From Parapedobacter deserti (lineage in GTDB: Bacteria > Bacteroidota > Bacteroidia > Sphingobacteriales > Sphingobacteriaceae): 64,000 nucleotides of DNA. The stretch is taken from contig NZ_JBHRTA010000038.1 in NCBI RefSeq assembly GCF_042646065.1, positions 744,001 through 808,000 of the forward strand, in the 5' to 3' direction. Made by a program: the position numbers and the translations under genes. Each line of letters begins with the position of its first letter. Within the stretch, counting starts at the first letter, position 1. The notes below the pieces were generated by a model. That model was not told the DNA's origin. It worked only from the letters and a program-made list of their open reading frames with translations, and did not search any database. Shown here piece by piece: positions 10,701-16,885 of this stretch.

Positions 10701-11132
10701 TTTCTGGATGGCGTCTCGGGCGTGAAGATGCTAAACAACAACTTGGTTGAATCGTATTTTCCTGTTAGTTTCAGGAGAAACCGGTATGCCGAACCTTACC
10801 TGAACCGGTGGACCCCGGAAAACCCATCAGATCGCTACCCCTCGTTTATCAATCCGGGCGGACAAGGGGATAAACGTGTAAACAGCTATACTGTGGAAGA
10901 CGCCTCCTTTGTTCGTATCCGTAATGCCTCACTGTCCTACAGGTTTTCGCCGGGATGGACTTATCTAAAGAATCTTGGTATAAGTTTTTCGGTCGAGAAT
11001 CTGGCTACGTTTACCGATTATTCCGGGTTTGACCCTTCGGTAAATCCCAACGGCGGTGCTTTTAACCGAATAGACTATAACGCCTATCCCCTTGCGCGTA
11101 CGTGGATGGTTGGGCTGACAGCTGATTTTTAA
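7740..11132 (+). CDS. SusC/RagA-type TonB-dependent outer-membrane transporter with STN domain, locus 1
   Basis: A 1130-residue outer-membrane receptor. After a long n-region the signal peptide ends near AETSAQ. Domains in order: secretin/TonB short N-terminal (STN) domain at about 48-110, carboxypeptidase-regulatory-like domain at about 138-215 (LSGRVLDEHGNPLQGAAVRI), plug at about 220-335 (SEVVVVGYGTQRKSDITGAV, ILKDASATAIYGSRGANGVI), then the beta barrel to the end. The STN domain signals to FecR, so this receptor should induce its own locus when it binds ligand. With the SusD lipoprotein at 11152 it forms the lidded pair that imports oligosaccharides using TonB energy. The context of three sulfatases, GH2 and GH43 points to a sulfated glycan. 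Confidence 0.95.
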   Translation: MDIYSLKRNRSAIAILTTRLLRIMKIAYFLLTVCLVQVFAETSAQKLTIQRERVGLRRIFSEIRVQTGYSVVYSVKHIDQIPPITVSLANVDLNEAMKHILRGLPLDYVITGKEIVIKEKPDTRRSPDIPADFELQQQTLSGRVLDEHGNPLQGAAVRIKGSQQETSTDNDGRFTFNNVERNAVIVVSFVGYETRELAVSAALGSIAMKPTFADLSEVVVVGYGTQRKSDITGAVSSIRAEDFNKGTNATFDQLIAGKAAGVQFVQSSGEPGGGVAVRIRGASSVNAGTSPLYVIDGLPIDNSPVAGGGGANFDAPPSPRNPLAGINPEDIESIEILKDASATAIYGSRGANGVIMVTTKKGRAGRNMVSYSGSYGQQRVANTIDLLTTAEYIQVINELVDAGAGPESNRITDVNAVGTDWQEQVFDNRAPIQNHSLAFSGGNEQTRYYLALNAFDQGGILKNTAFSRYAAKLNISSNITDQLEVGAALNVSYTHDRQVPSGFGINAQSGTMYTALNFDPTLPIYDDGGNYQLSPFLDMDNPMSLINEVMAASNAYRTFGTAYAQYKITPYLTAKINAGGDINTRRRDVYVGQKTRRAMAAGGSGSVISGMQGNYLLEGTITYDRRWDNHYLNVIGGATTQRFVYSSSFQDAMGFPSDVTGSDNMGLGDQETFRIGTGRAANRLLSYLGRVNYELNNKYLVTASLRADGSSRFGANNRFGYFPSFALGWKLMEEEFMQGISVFSELKPRFSWGQTGNQEIGNYSALTTFSGGPTAILDDRLNVGTQPARYPNPDLKWETTEQLNAGLDFGLFNGRITGSVDYFTKTTFNMLFALPIPSSTGYSTRLSNVGSIRNRGWEFALSTDNLTGNLKWSTQVNLATLANEVLNIGQDNPIISGNVGQTSGVFILRPGSPLFSFYGWEINGVWQEGDDFSTTRDVVEPGDIKYRDVNGDGTVNGEDRVLLGNAFPKLTWSVGNQFSYKGFNFSIFLDGVSGVKMLNNNLVESYFPVSFRRNRYAEPYLNRWTPENPSDRYPSFINPGGQGDKRVNSYTVEDASFVRIRNASLSYRFSPGWTYLKNLGISFSVENLATFTDYSGFDPSVNPNGGAFNRIDYNAYPLARTWMVGLTADF

Positions 11133-11151
11133 TCCTTTTATCTGTAAAGTC

Positions 11152-12645
11152 ATGAAAACAAATCATATCAATTTGACACGTCGACTGCGGTACCTAATGA
11201 GTGTGGTTGCTTTGGCGCTTAGCACGGTGAGTTGCGAGAAATACCTCGATGAGCCTGTTTATTCCGAAATGGATCCTGAAACATTGCTAGCTACTGAGGC
11301 GGGTGTCAACTCGCTGCTTAATTCCACATTCGGTGAGCTCCTCTTAAGCGGCTGGGACGGGAAGTCACGGATGAACCTGGAAAGCTGGTGTACGGATATT
11401 GAGTGGGAAACAGGTGGGGGTGAAAACCTGATTGCAACCCAAATGATCAATTTTACGTGGGACGCCTCGTTGCCTTGGTTCAATAACATTCTATGGCTAA
11501 GGCCATACCGCGCGATTCGGAATGCAAATTTGTTGCTGGAAAACATTGATCGGGGCTCATACGATGCAGCCCGAAAGGCGATGTATACGGCTGAAGCACG
11601 TTTCATGAGGGCTTTGGCCTATGCAAAGCTACATAGCTGGTTTGGCCCCGTACCGCTCCGTACGTCAAGCGATGATCCGTTAGAATTGGGAAGGCCTTCG
11701 GAGGCGGAAATGCGTGCATTCATCGAAGGCGAGCTGCAGTTGATAATTGATGCACTGCCCATGCCGGGTGATGAAGTGAATTATGGGAGGCCCAATAGGG
11801 GAGCTGCGTTGGCGACGCTATGCAAATTTTACCTGAATACCAAGCAATGGGAAAATGTGGCGGCTACCGCTGATGACATCATCGCCCTTGATAAATACCG
11901 GTTATATCCGGAGTACGAGCGATTGTTTAGGGTAGAGAACGAACGGAACAACGAATATATACTGGTATTTCCGCAATCGCCTCAGGGGGCTGGCAATAAC
12001 TATATCAATGGTGCATTTCCTCCCGGTTTTCAACGCGATCCTGTGTTGGGTTTGGAATTTCGGAGTGGTTGGCAAAATTGGGCGGCGCAGTACCGGCTGT
12101 ACGATAGCTTCTACGATTCCTTTCATATATCGGATAAGCGTAAGAATTCGATTATGACCGGCTATATCAATGGCGCCGGGCAGACCATATCATTGCTGAA
12201 TAACAACGATACACGGTCCATGAAATTTTGGCCCGACCCGGATGCGATCGTGAATGAACATGGTAATGACCTGCCTGAAATCCGGTACGCCGATATTTTA
12301 CTGGCTAAGGCTGAGGCGCTCGCTGAGCTGAACTGGCCAAGCCAGTTAGCGGTAGACCTGGTAAATCAGGTGCGGGAACGGGCCGGTCTGGTTGGCGAAA
12401 ATGCGATTTCAGTATCGGATTTTGCAAACCTGCAGGCTTTCCGTGACCACTTGCTAAACGAGCGTGCATGGGAGTTTTACAACGAAGCGGGTATACGCCG
12501 TGAAGATCTCATCCGTTTTGGTAAGTTTGTGACTTCGGCCCATGCACGTGGGAAAACAAATGCGACCGAAAACCATACGCGCTTTCCGATACCACAGGCG
12601 GCGATGGATGCAGATCCTTCTTTGGAGCAGAACGACGGGTATTGA
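11152..12645 (+). CDS. SusD/RagB-family glycan-binding lipoprotein, locus 1
   Basis: A 497-residue surface lipoprotein with lipobox LSTVSC, so Cys28 is the lipidated residue. The N-terminal SusD-like part contains the tetratricopeptide region (RAIRNANLLLENID, AEARFMRALAYAKLHSWFG) and the C-terminal part carries the SusD signature LPEIRYADILLAKAEALAEL followed by VRERAGL and FYNEAGIRREDLIRFG. It starts 19 bases after SusC. SusD proteins close over the SusC pore and bind the glycan. Arginine codons here are mainly CGG, CGT and AGG, like most genes in the window and unlike the second SusD. Confidence 0.95.
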   Translation: MKTNHINLTRRLRYLMSVVALALSTVSCEKYLDEPVYSEMDPETLLATEAGVNSLLNSTFGELLLSGWDGKSRMNLESWCTDIEWETGGGENLIATQMINFTWDASLPWFNNILWLRPYRAIRNANLLLENIDRGSYDAARKAMYTAEARFMRALAYAKLHSWFGPVPLRTSSDDPLELGRPSEAEMRAFIEGELQLIIDALPMPGDEVNYGRPNRGAALATLCKFYLNTKQWENVAATADDIIALDKYRLYPEYERLFRVENERNNEYILVFPQSPQGAGNNYINGAFPPGFQRDPVLGLEFRSGWQNWAAQYRLYDSFYDSFHISDKRKNSIMTGYINGAGQTISLLNNNDTRSMKFWPDPDAIVNEHGNDLPEIRYADILLAKAEALAELNWPSQLAVDLVNQVRERAGLVGENAISVSDFANLQAFRDHLLNERAWEFYNEAGIRREDLIRFGKFVTSAHARGKTNATENHTRFPIPQAAMDADPSLEQNDGY

Positions 12646-12674
12646 ATGATAAAACAGCGTTGATATATTTGGAT

Positions 12675-14225
12675 ATGAAAACAATGACAGTATTGAACAT
12701 TAAAAGGAGGACGGCAGGATATAAAAAGGTAATCGCACTATGTGCGGTTACCATCGCGCTTTTGGCCGGTACTTCCTGCACCACGGCAAGCAAGCCGGAT
12801 AAGCCGAATGTATTGCTAATCTTGGTAGACGACCTGCGCCCCGCGATTGGTGCGTATGGAGACCGTCTAGCCATCACCCCAAATATGGATAAGTTGGCTG
12901 CGAACGGATTTCGGTTTGAACAAGCTTATTCCAATCAAGCTGTCTGTGCACCATCGCGGTTTAATCTACTGTTGGGCAGCAGGTCAACTTCATCGGGAAT
13001 TTATGGTTTCGGGCAAAATTTTCGCGACTATTATCCCGATGCCGTGACGTTGCCCCAATATTTCAAGCAGCATGGCTACCACACAGAATCCATGGGCAAG
13101 GTGTATCACATTGGTCACAACACGTATGCCGATGAAGCCTCTTGGAGCGTGCCTCATTACAAAGACTTGGTGATTGAATACGTAGATCCGGAAAGCAAAA
13201 AAGAAGGCTTTACCCGCGAAGAGGCGCTGTTTTCGAATCAGCCTGCACGCGGATTACCCCGTGGATGGGCTTGGGAAGCGCCAGACGTCGAGGACGATGC
13301 TTATGCCGATGGCCGTGTGGCACAACGGGCGGTTGAGCGGCTGCGAAACTTTCAGTCGCAGCCCGACCAGCCATTTTTCCTTGCTGTAGGATTTGCCCGG
13401 CCGCACTTACCGTTCTCTGTGCCGAAGAAATATTGGGATATGTATGATGAAGAAGCGCTTCCCTTGCCTCAATACACCATCCGGCCGGAGGGCGCCCCCC
13501 CATATGCTGTGAAATATGGCGATGAAATCGATCAGTATATCCCGATTCCCACAACGGTTACCGCGGAGCCGTTCCCAGATAGCCTTACCCGCAAATTGAT
13601 ACATGGGTATTACGCAGGGGCGAGCTATGTGGATACCCAGATTGGGAAAGTGTTGGACGAATTGGCTGCGCTTGGCCTCGATGATAATACGATCGTGGTG
13701 CTCTGGGGTGACCATGGTTACATGCTCGGCGATATGGGTATGTGGACCAAACATGTCAACTATGAACTGGCAAACCGCATCCCGCTGATTATTGCTGCAC
13801 CGGGCGTCGCCCGCGCAGGCTCGCATACGGATCAGCTGACCGAAACAGTTGATATCTACCCCACATTGGTTGAACTCGCCGGGTTGCCCATACCGGATGT
13901 GCAGCAGCCGTTTGACGGCCTGAGCTTGGTGCCTGTGCTGAGCAATCCAGAGACCCGGATACGGGATCACGCCTACCATTGCTTCCCGCGGGGCGGCCAC
14001 CTTGGAAGGGCCATCCGCACCGATCGCTACCGGCTGGTGGAATGGAAGAAAATCGGTGACACCGCCGAAACGGCAACGTATGAGTTGTATGACTACGAGA
14101 ATGGGCTAATGGAGGTGAAAAATATCGCGGAGGAACAACCGGAAGTACGGAAGGCGCTTCAAGACATATTGGCACAGCACCCCGCGCCGATGCCCTCGCG
14201 TCCGCAAAGTCCGCGCAGGGAGTAA
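12675..14225 (+). CDS. S1 sulfatase lipoprotein, iduronate-2-sulfatase-like (S1_7-like)
   Basis: A 516-residue sulfatase. ATG 12675 is preferred; an in-frame TTG at 12642 overlaps the SusD stop and an ATG at 12684 is also possible. A lipobox LLAGTSC at Cys35 suggests a membrane-anchored lipoprotein. Metal-binding residues lie in ILVDDLRPA and the formylglycine motif is C91-A-P-S-R. The signatures GKVYHIGHN, FARPHLPFSVPKKYW, WGDHGYMLGDMGMWTKH and ANRIPLIIAAPG follow the iduronate-2-sulfatase plan, suggesting S1_7. It is thus of a different type from the two upstream sulfatases. It probably belongs to the SusC/SusD transcript, 29 bases downstream. Confidence 0.92.
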   Translation: MKTMTVLNIKRRTAGYKKVIALCAVTIALLAGTSCTTASKPDKPNVLLILVDDLRPAIGAYGDRLAITPNMDKLAANGFRFEQAYSNQAVCAPSRFNLLLGSRSTSSGIYGFGQNFRDYYPDAVTLPQYFKQHGYHTESMGKVYHIGHNTYADEASWSVPHYKDLVIEYVDPESKKEGFTREEALFSNQPARGLPRGWAWEAPDVEDDAYADGRVAQRAVERLRNFQSQPDQPFFLAVGFARPHLPFSVPKKYWDMYDEEALPLPQYTIRPEGAPPYAVKYGDEIDQYIPIPTTVTAEPFPDSLTRKLIHGYYAGASYVDTQIGKVLDELAALGLDDNTIVVLWGDHGYMLGDMGMWTKHVNYELANRIPLIIAAPGVARAGSHTDQLTETVDIYPTLVELAGLPIPDVQQPFDGLSLVPVLSNPETRIRDHAYHCFPRGGHLGRAIRTDRYRLVEWKKIGDTAETATYELYDYENGLMEVKNIAEEQPEVRKALQDILAQHPAPMPSRPQSPRRE

Positions 14226-14226
14226 T

Positions 14227-14258
14227 TTTGATATTTCGCTATCCGAATCTTATCTTTG
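14227..14258 (+). promoter_or_regulatory. Consensus promoter TTTG-N20-TATCTTTG for the MntA/HepT pair
   Basis: TTTG at 14227-14230 and TATCTTTG at 14251-14258 are separated by 20 bases and match the Bacteroidota vegetative promoter (TTTG and TAnnTTTG). The promoter starts two bases after the sulfatase stop. The transcript would begin around 14262, only a few bases before the ATG at 14267, so the message is nearly leaderless. Confidence 0.7.
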
Positions 14259-14266
14259 TAGTGACG

Positions 14267-14569
14267 ATGAAATTGAGCAAGAAGGAAATACAAGCGATTA
14301 CACAGTACTTTATAGGTTTGCCCGTGAATAAGGCTTACCTTTTCGGATCCTTTGCTCGTAATGAAGCTGACGCTGATAGCGACATCGACATACTGGTGGA
14401 GTTGGATCATGACCAACCTATTGGACTTCGCTTTTTTGCTTTTAAAGATGAATTGTCGGCACTGTTACGCAGAGACGTCGATTTGGTGAGTGAAGAAAGT
14501 CTTTCTCCATATGTAAAGCCTTTCATTGAGAGAGATAAGGTGCTTATTTATGAAAAACCGGTTGGGTGA
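14267..14569 (+). CDS. mntA: MntA-type minimal nucleotidyltransferase antitoxin
   Basis: A 100-residue minimal nucleotidyltransferase. The signature G27-S-F-A-R followed by D39-I-D41 is the polymerase-beta-type motif that binds nucleotide and metal. In the characterised MntA/HepT systems the MntA enzyme transfers AMP groups to a tyrosine of HepT and so blocks its ribonuclease activity. ATG 14267 is chosen because it sits just after a consensus promoter; an in-frame TTG at 14228 would lie inside that promoter. It overlaps the hepT gene by 20 bases, the usual antitoxin-first order. It is an insertion in an otherwise carbohydrate-related locus. Confidence 0.88.
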   Translation: MKLSKKEIQAITQYFIGLPVNKAYLFGSFARNEADADSDIDILVELDHDQPIGLRFFAFKDELSALLRRDVDLVSEESLSPYVKPFIERDKVLIYEKPVG

Positions 14570-14897
14570 TCGTATTCGGTTGCAACATATTTTGGATGCC
14601 ATCGCTGAAATAGAAATGTATCTCGACGGAGTGACTTACGAGTCCTACGTCGCAAACTCTGAAAAGCGATTTGCTACCGTGAAGCAAATTGAGATAATTG
14701 GAGAGGCGTGCAACGCGTTAACCGAGAAGCTGAAAGCTGAGCATCCCGAAGTTCCGTGGGGTCCAATCAGAGGATTCCGGAATATTTCAGTACACGAATA
14801 CTTTGGCGTAAATTTTCATTTGGTATGGGAAATCGCCAAATATGATTTGCCAGATCTTGAAGAGCAAATTAAATCTATTGTAAGTAGTCTTGACTAA
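14550..14897 (+). CDS. hepT: HepT-family toxin (DUF86, HEPN ribonuclease)
   Basis: A 115-residue HEPN-domain protein starting at ATG 14550. The active-site motif R-x4-H-x-Y is intact in RNISVHEY near residues 84-91. The Tyr in this motif is the residue modified by MntA in studied systems. Other typical segments are RLQHILDAIAEIEMYL and ATVKQIEIIGEACNALTEKL. Family knowledge: HepT dimers act as ribonucleases whose toxicity is neutralised by the partner. Both genes look complete, so the pair should be functional. It could serve plasmid-like stabilisation or phage defence; nothing here decides between them. Confidence 0.88.
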   Translation: MKNRLGDRIRLQHILDAIAEIEMYLDGVTYESYVANSEKRFATVKQIEIIGEACNALTEKLKAEHPEVPWGPIRGFRNISVHEYFGVNFHLVWEIAKYDLPDLEEQIKSIVSSLD

Positions 14898-14907
14898 CCT
14901 CGAATCG

Positions 14908-15753
14908 ATGATTTTTATACTTACCGCTCAACGAAACTTCTTTGCATTATTCATAGGCTTGTTTACAGCCTGCCTGATCGGTCCGGCGACAGCTCGGGAA
15001 ACGTACCGGACCGAAGAGAACATCAATTACCGGTCGGGGGCCTCCGATGATACGTACATCCGTGAACGGTGCATATTGGACATTTACTACCCCGAAGATG
15101 CAACGGGCTTCCCTACCGTGGTCTGGTTCCATGGCGGCGGGATCACGGGCGGCGAAAAATTCATTCCCAATGAGCTGAAAGAGAAAGGGCTCGCCGTCGT
15201 GGCGGTCAATTACCGGCTGAGCCCGAAAGTGAAGAACCCTGCGTATATCGACGATGCCGCCGCGGCCATCGCATGGGTGTTCAAGCACATTGATGAATAC
15301 GGGGGAGATCCCGGCAAGATTTTCATCTCCGGCCATTCCGCTGGCGGTTACCTCGCGGCGATGGTGGGGCTGGATAAGTCGTGGTTGCAACAGTACGGTG
15401 AAGATGCCGACAGGCTTGCGGGGATTATCGACTTCAGCGGACATGCCGTTACCCACATGACCATCCGCGCGGAGCGGGGCATAAGCGATAAACAGCCCAT
15501 CATCGATGAGTTTGCGCCGCTGTACCACGTGCGCAGCGATGCGCCGCCGCTGGTGCTGGTGTCGGGAGACCGCGAGCTGGAGCTGTTGGGCAGGTATGAG
15601 GAAACCGCATATTTCTACCGCATGATGAAAGTGGTGGGCCACCAGCAGGTATACCTCTATGAGCTGGATGGTTTTGACCATGGTGCCATGGCTGCACCGG
15701 GGTTTCATATCCTGCTCCGCCATGTAAACGAATTGACAAGAAAAGATAAATAG
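14908..15753 (+). CDS. Secreted alpha/beta-hydrolase esterase (BD-FAE/carboxylesterase type)
   Basis: A 281-residue alpha/beta hydrolase with an N-terminal hydrophobic signal (FFALFIGLFTACLIGPATA). ATG 14908 is preferred to TTG 14890, which overlaps the HepT stop. The oxyanion motif is WFHGGG and the nucleophile is Ser144 in GHSAGG. The probable acid and base are the Asp in VSGDRELE and the His in DGFDHGAM near the C-terminus. Such enzymes remove acetyl or feruloyl groups from plant or algal polysaccharides, which suits its position in the locus directly before a GH43 gene. The exact ester is unknown. Confidence 0.88.
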   Translation: MIFILTAQRNFFALFIGLFTACLIGPATARETYRTEENINYRSGASDDTYIRERCILDIYYPEDATGFPTVVWFHGGGITGGEKFIPNELKEKGLAVVAVNYRLSPKVKNPAYIDDAAAAIAWVFKHIDEYGGDPGKIFISGHSAGGYLAAMVGLDKSWLQQYGEDADRLAGIIDFSGHAVTHMTIRAERGISDKQPIIDEFAPLYHVRSDAPPLVLVSGDRELELLGRYEETAYFYRMMKVVGHQQVYLYELDGFDHGAMAAPGFHILLRHVNELTRKDK

Positions 15754-16872
15754 ATGAAATTGACCCGTAAAGTTATTGCCGCTGCGCTGTTCTTAGTCCT
15801 GCCGTATCTCGGCAATGCCCAGGAGGTGCCGTCTTCTTCCCATAATCCGCTCGATGTTGTTTTCGGCGATCCGTATATCATCTATGACGATGCGACCGCG
15901 CGCTACTATATGTACGGCACGGGGGGAGGAGCCAAGAACGGGTTTGCGGCCTATTCCTCAGACGACCTGGTAAATTGGCGGAACGAAGGCCAGGTCTACC
16001 ATGCCGGTAACGAAAATGGCTGGAGTGACTCAACCGCGGCATGGGGCGGCGCATACTGGGCACCGGAGGTATATGCGCATAAAGGCAAATTTTACCTGTT
16101 CTACAGCGCGCAGTGGAAAGACAACCCCGGCAAGGAGCTGGAAAATTTCCGTATCGGCGTTGCCGTGGCCGACAAACCCACCGGACCCTTTGTTGATCTG
16201 CAAAACCGTCCGGTTTTTGATCCCGGCTATCCCATCATCGATGCCAACGTTTATTTCGCGGACGATGGCCGGATATACCTGTATTACTCCCGTTGCTGTT
16301 ATAAGCATCCGGTGCAGAGCGAGGTGGCCGACTGGGCAAAGCGGAAGGGCTGGTTTGACGAGATCGAAGAGAGCTGGGTGTATGGCATAGAACTGAAACC
16401 GGACTTTTCGGGCGTCATTGGCGAACCGGTGTTGCTTTTGCGCCCGCCCGTTAGCATGAACGATGCCCAGGCTGAATGGGAGAGCCGTTCGGTAACCAGC
16501 CGTGAAGTGAATCGCCGCTGGACAGAGGGCTCCTTTACGTTCAAACATGGCGATACGTACTACATGATGTACTCGGCCAATCATTTTGCCGGAGAAAACT
16601 ATGCGGTGGGCTATGCAACGGCTAAACATCCCTTCGGGCCATACACCAAGGCGACCAACAACCCGGTGCTGGAAAAGAACACGGCAACGGGCGGACAGGT
16701 GACGGGTACCGGCCACAACAGCGTGGTGTTCCTGCCAGACGGTCGCATGCTGTGTGTCTATCATGGCCGCACCAGGCAGACCGGCGATGAGCGTGTGGTA
16801 TTCATCGATGAAATGAAAATCGATGACAATGGCCTGCTGACGGTGCAGGGACCGACAACACGGTCTCAGTAA
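15754..16872 (+). CDS. Secreted glycoside hydrolase family 43 enzyme
   Basis: A 372-residue five-bladed beta-propeller glycosidase with a signal peptide ending near GNAQ. The GH43 triad is visible: Asp39 in FGDPYIIYDD (base), Asp163 in IIDANVYF (pKa modulator) and Glu258 in WTEGSFTF (acid). AYWAPEVYAHKGKFYLFYSA and VTGTGHNSVVF are also family hallmarks. GH43 includes beta-xylosidases, alpha-L-arabinofuranosidases and galactosidases; the substrate is not decidable. The ATG follows the esterase stop with no spacer, so the two are translated together and probably act on the same decorated side chain. Confidence 0.92.
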   Translation: MKLTRKVIAAALFLVLPYLGNAQEVPSSSHNPLDVVFGDPYIIYDDATARYYMYGTGGGAKNGFAAYSSDDLVNWRNEGQVYHAGNENGWSDSTAAWGGAYWAPEVYAHKGKFYLFYSAQWKDNPGKELENFRIGVAVADKPTGPFVDLQNRPVFDPGYPIIDANVYFADDGRIYLYYSRCCYKHPVQSEVADWAKRKGWFDEIEESWVYGIELKPDFSGVIGEPVLLLRPPVSMNDAQAEWESRSVTSREVNRRWTEGSFTFKHGDTYYMMYSANHFAGENYAVGYATAKHPFGPYTKATNNPVLEKNTATGGQVTGTGHNSVVFLPDGRMLCVYHGRTRQTGDERVVFIDEMKIDDNGLLTVQGPTTRSQ

Positions 16873-16885
16873 ACGGCCCGCCGGA

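Noticed and set aside
14947..15723. 258-residue minus-strand open frame opposite the esterase
   Set aside because: The plus strand encodes intact HGGG and GHSAGG motifs; the minus frame has no family features.
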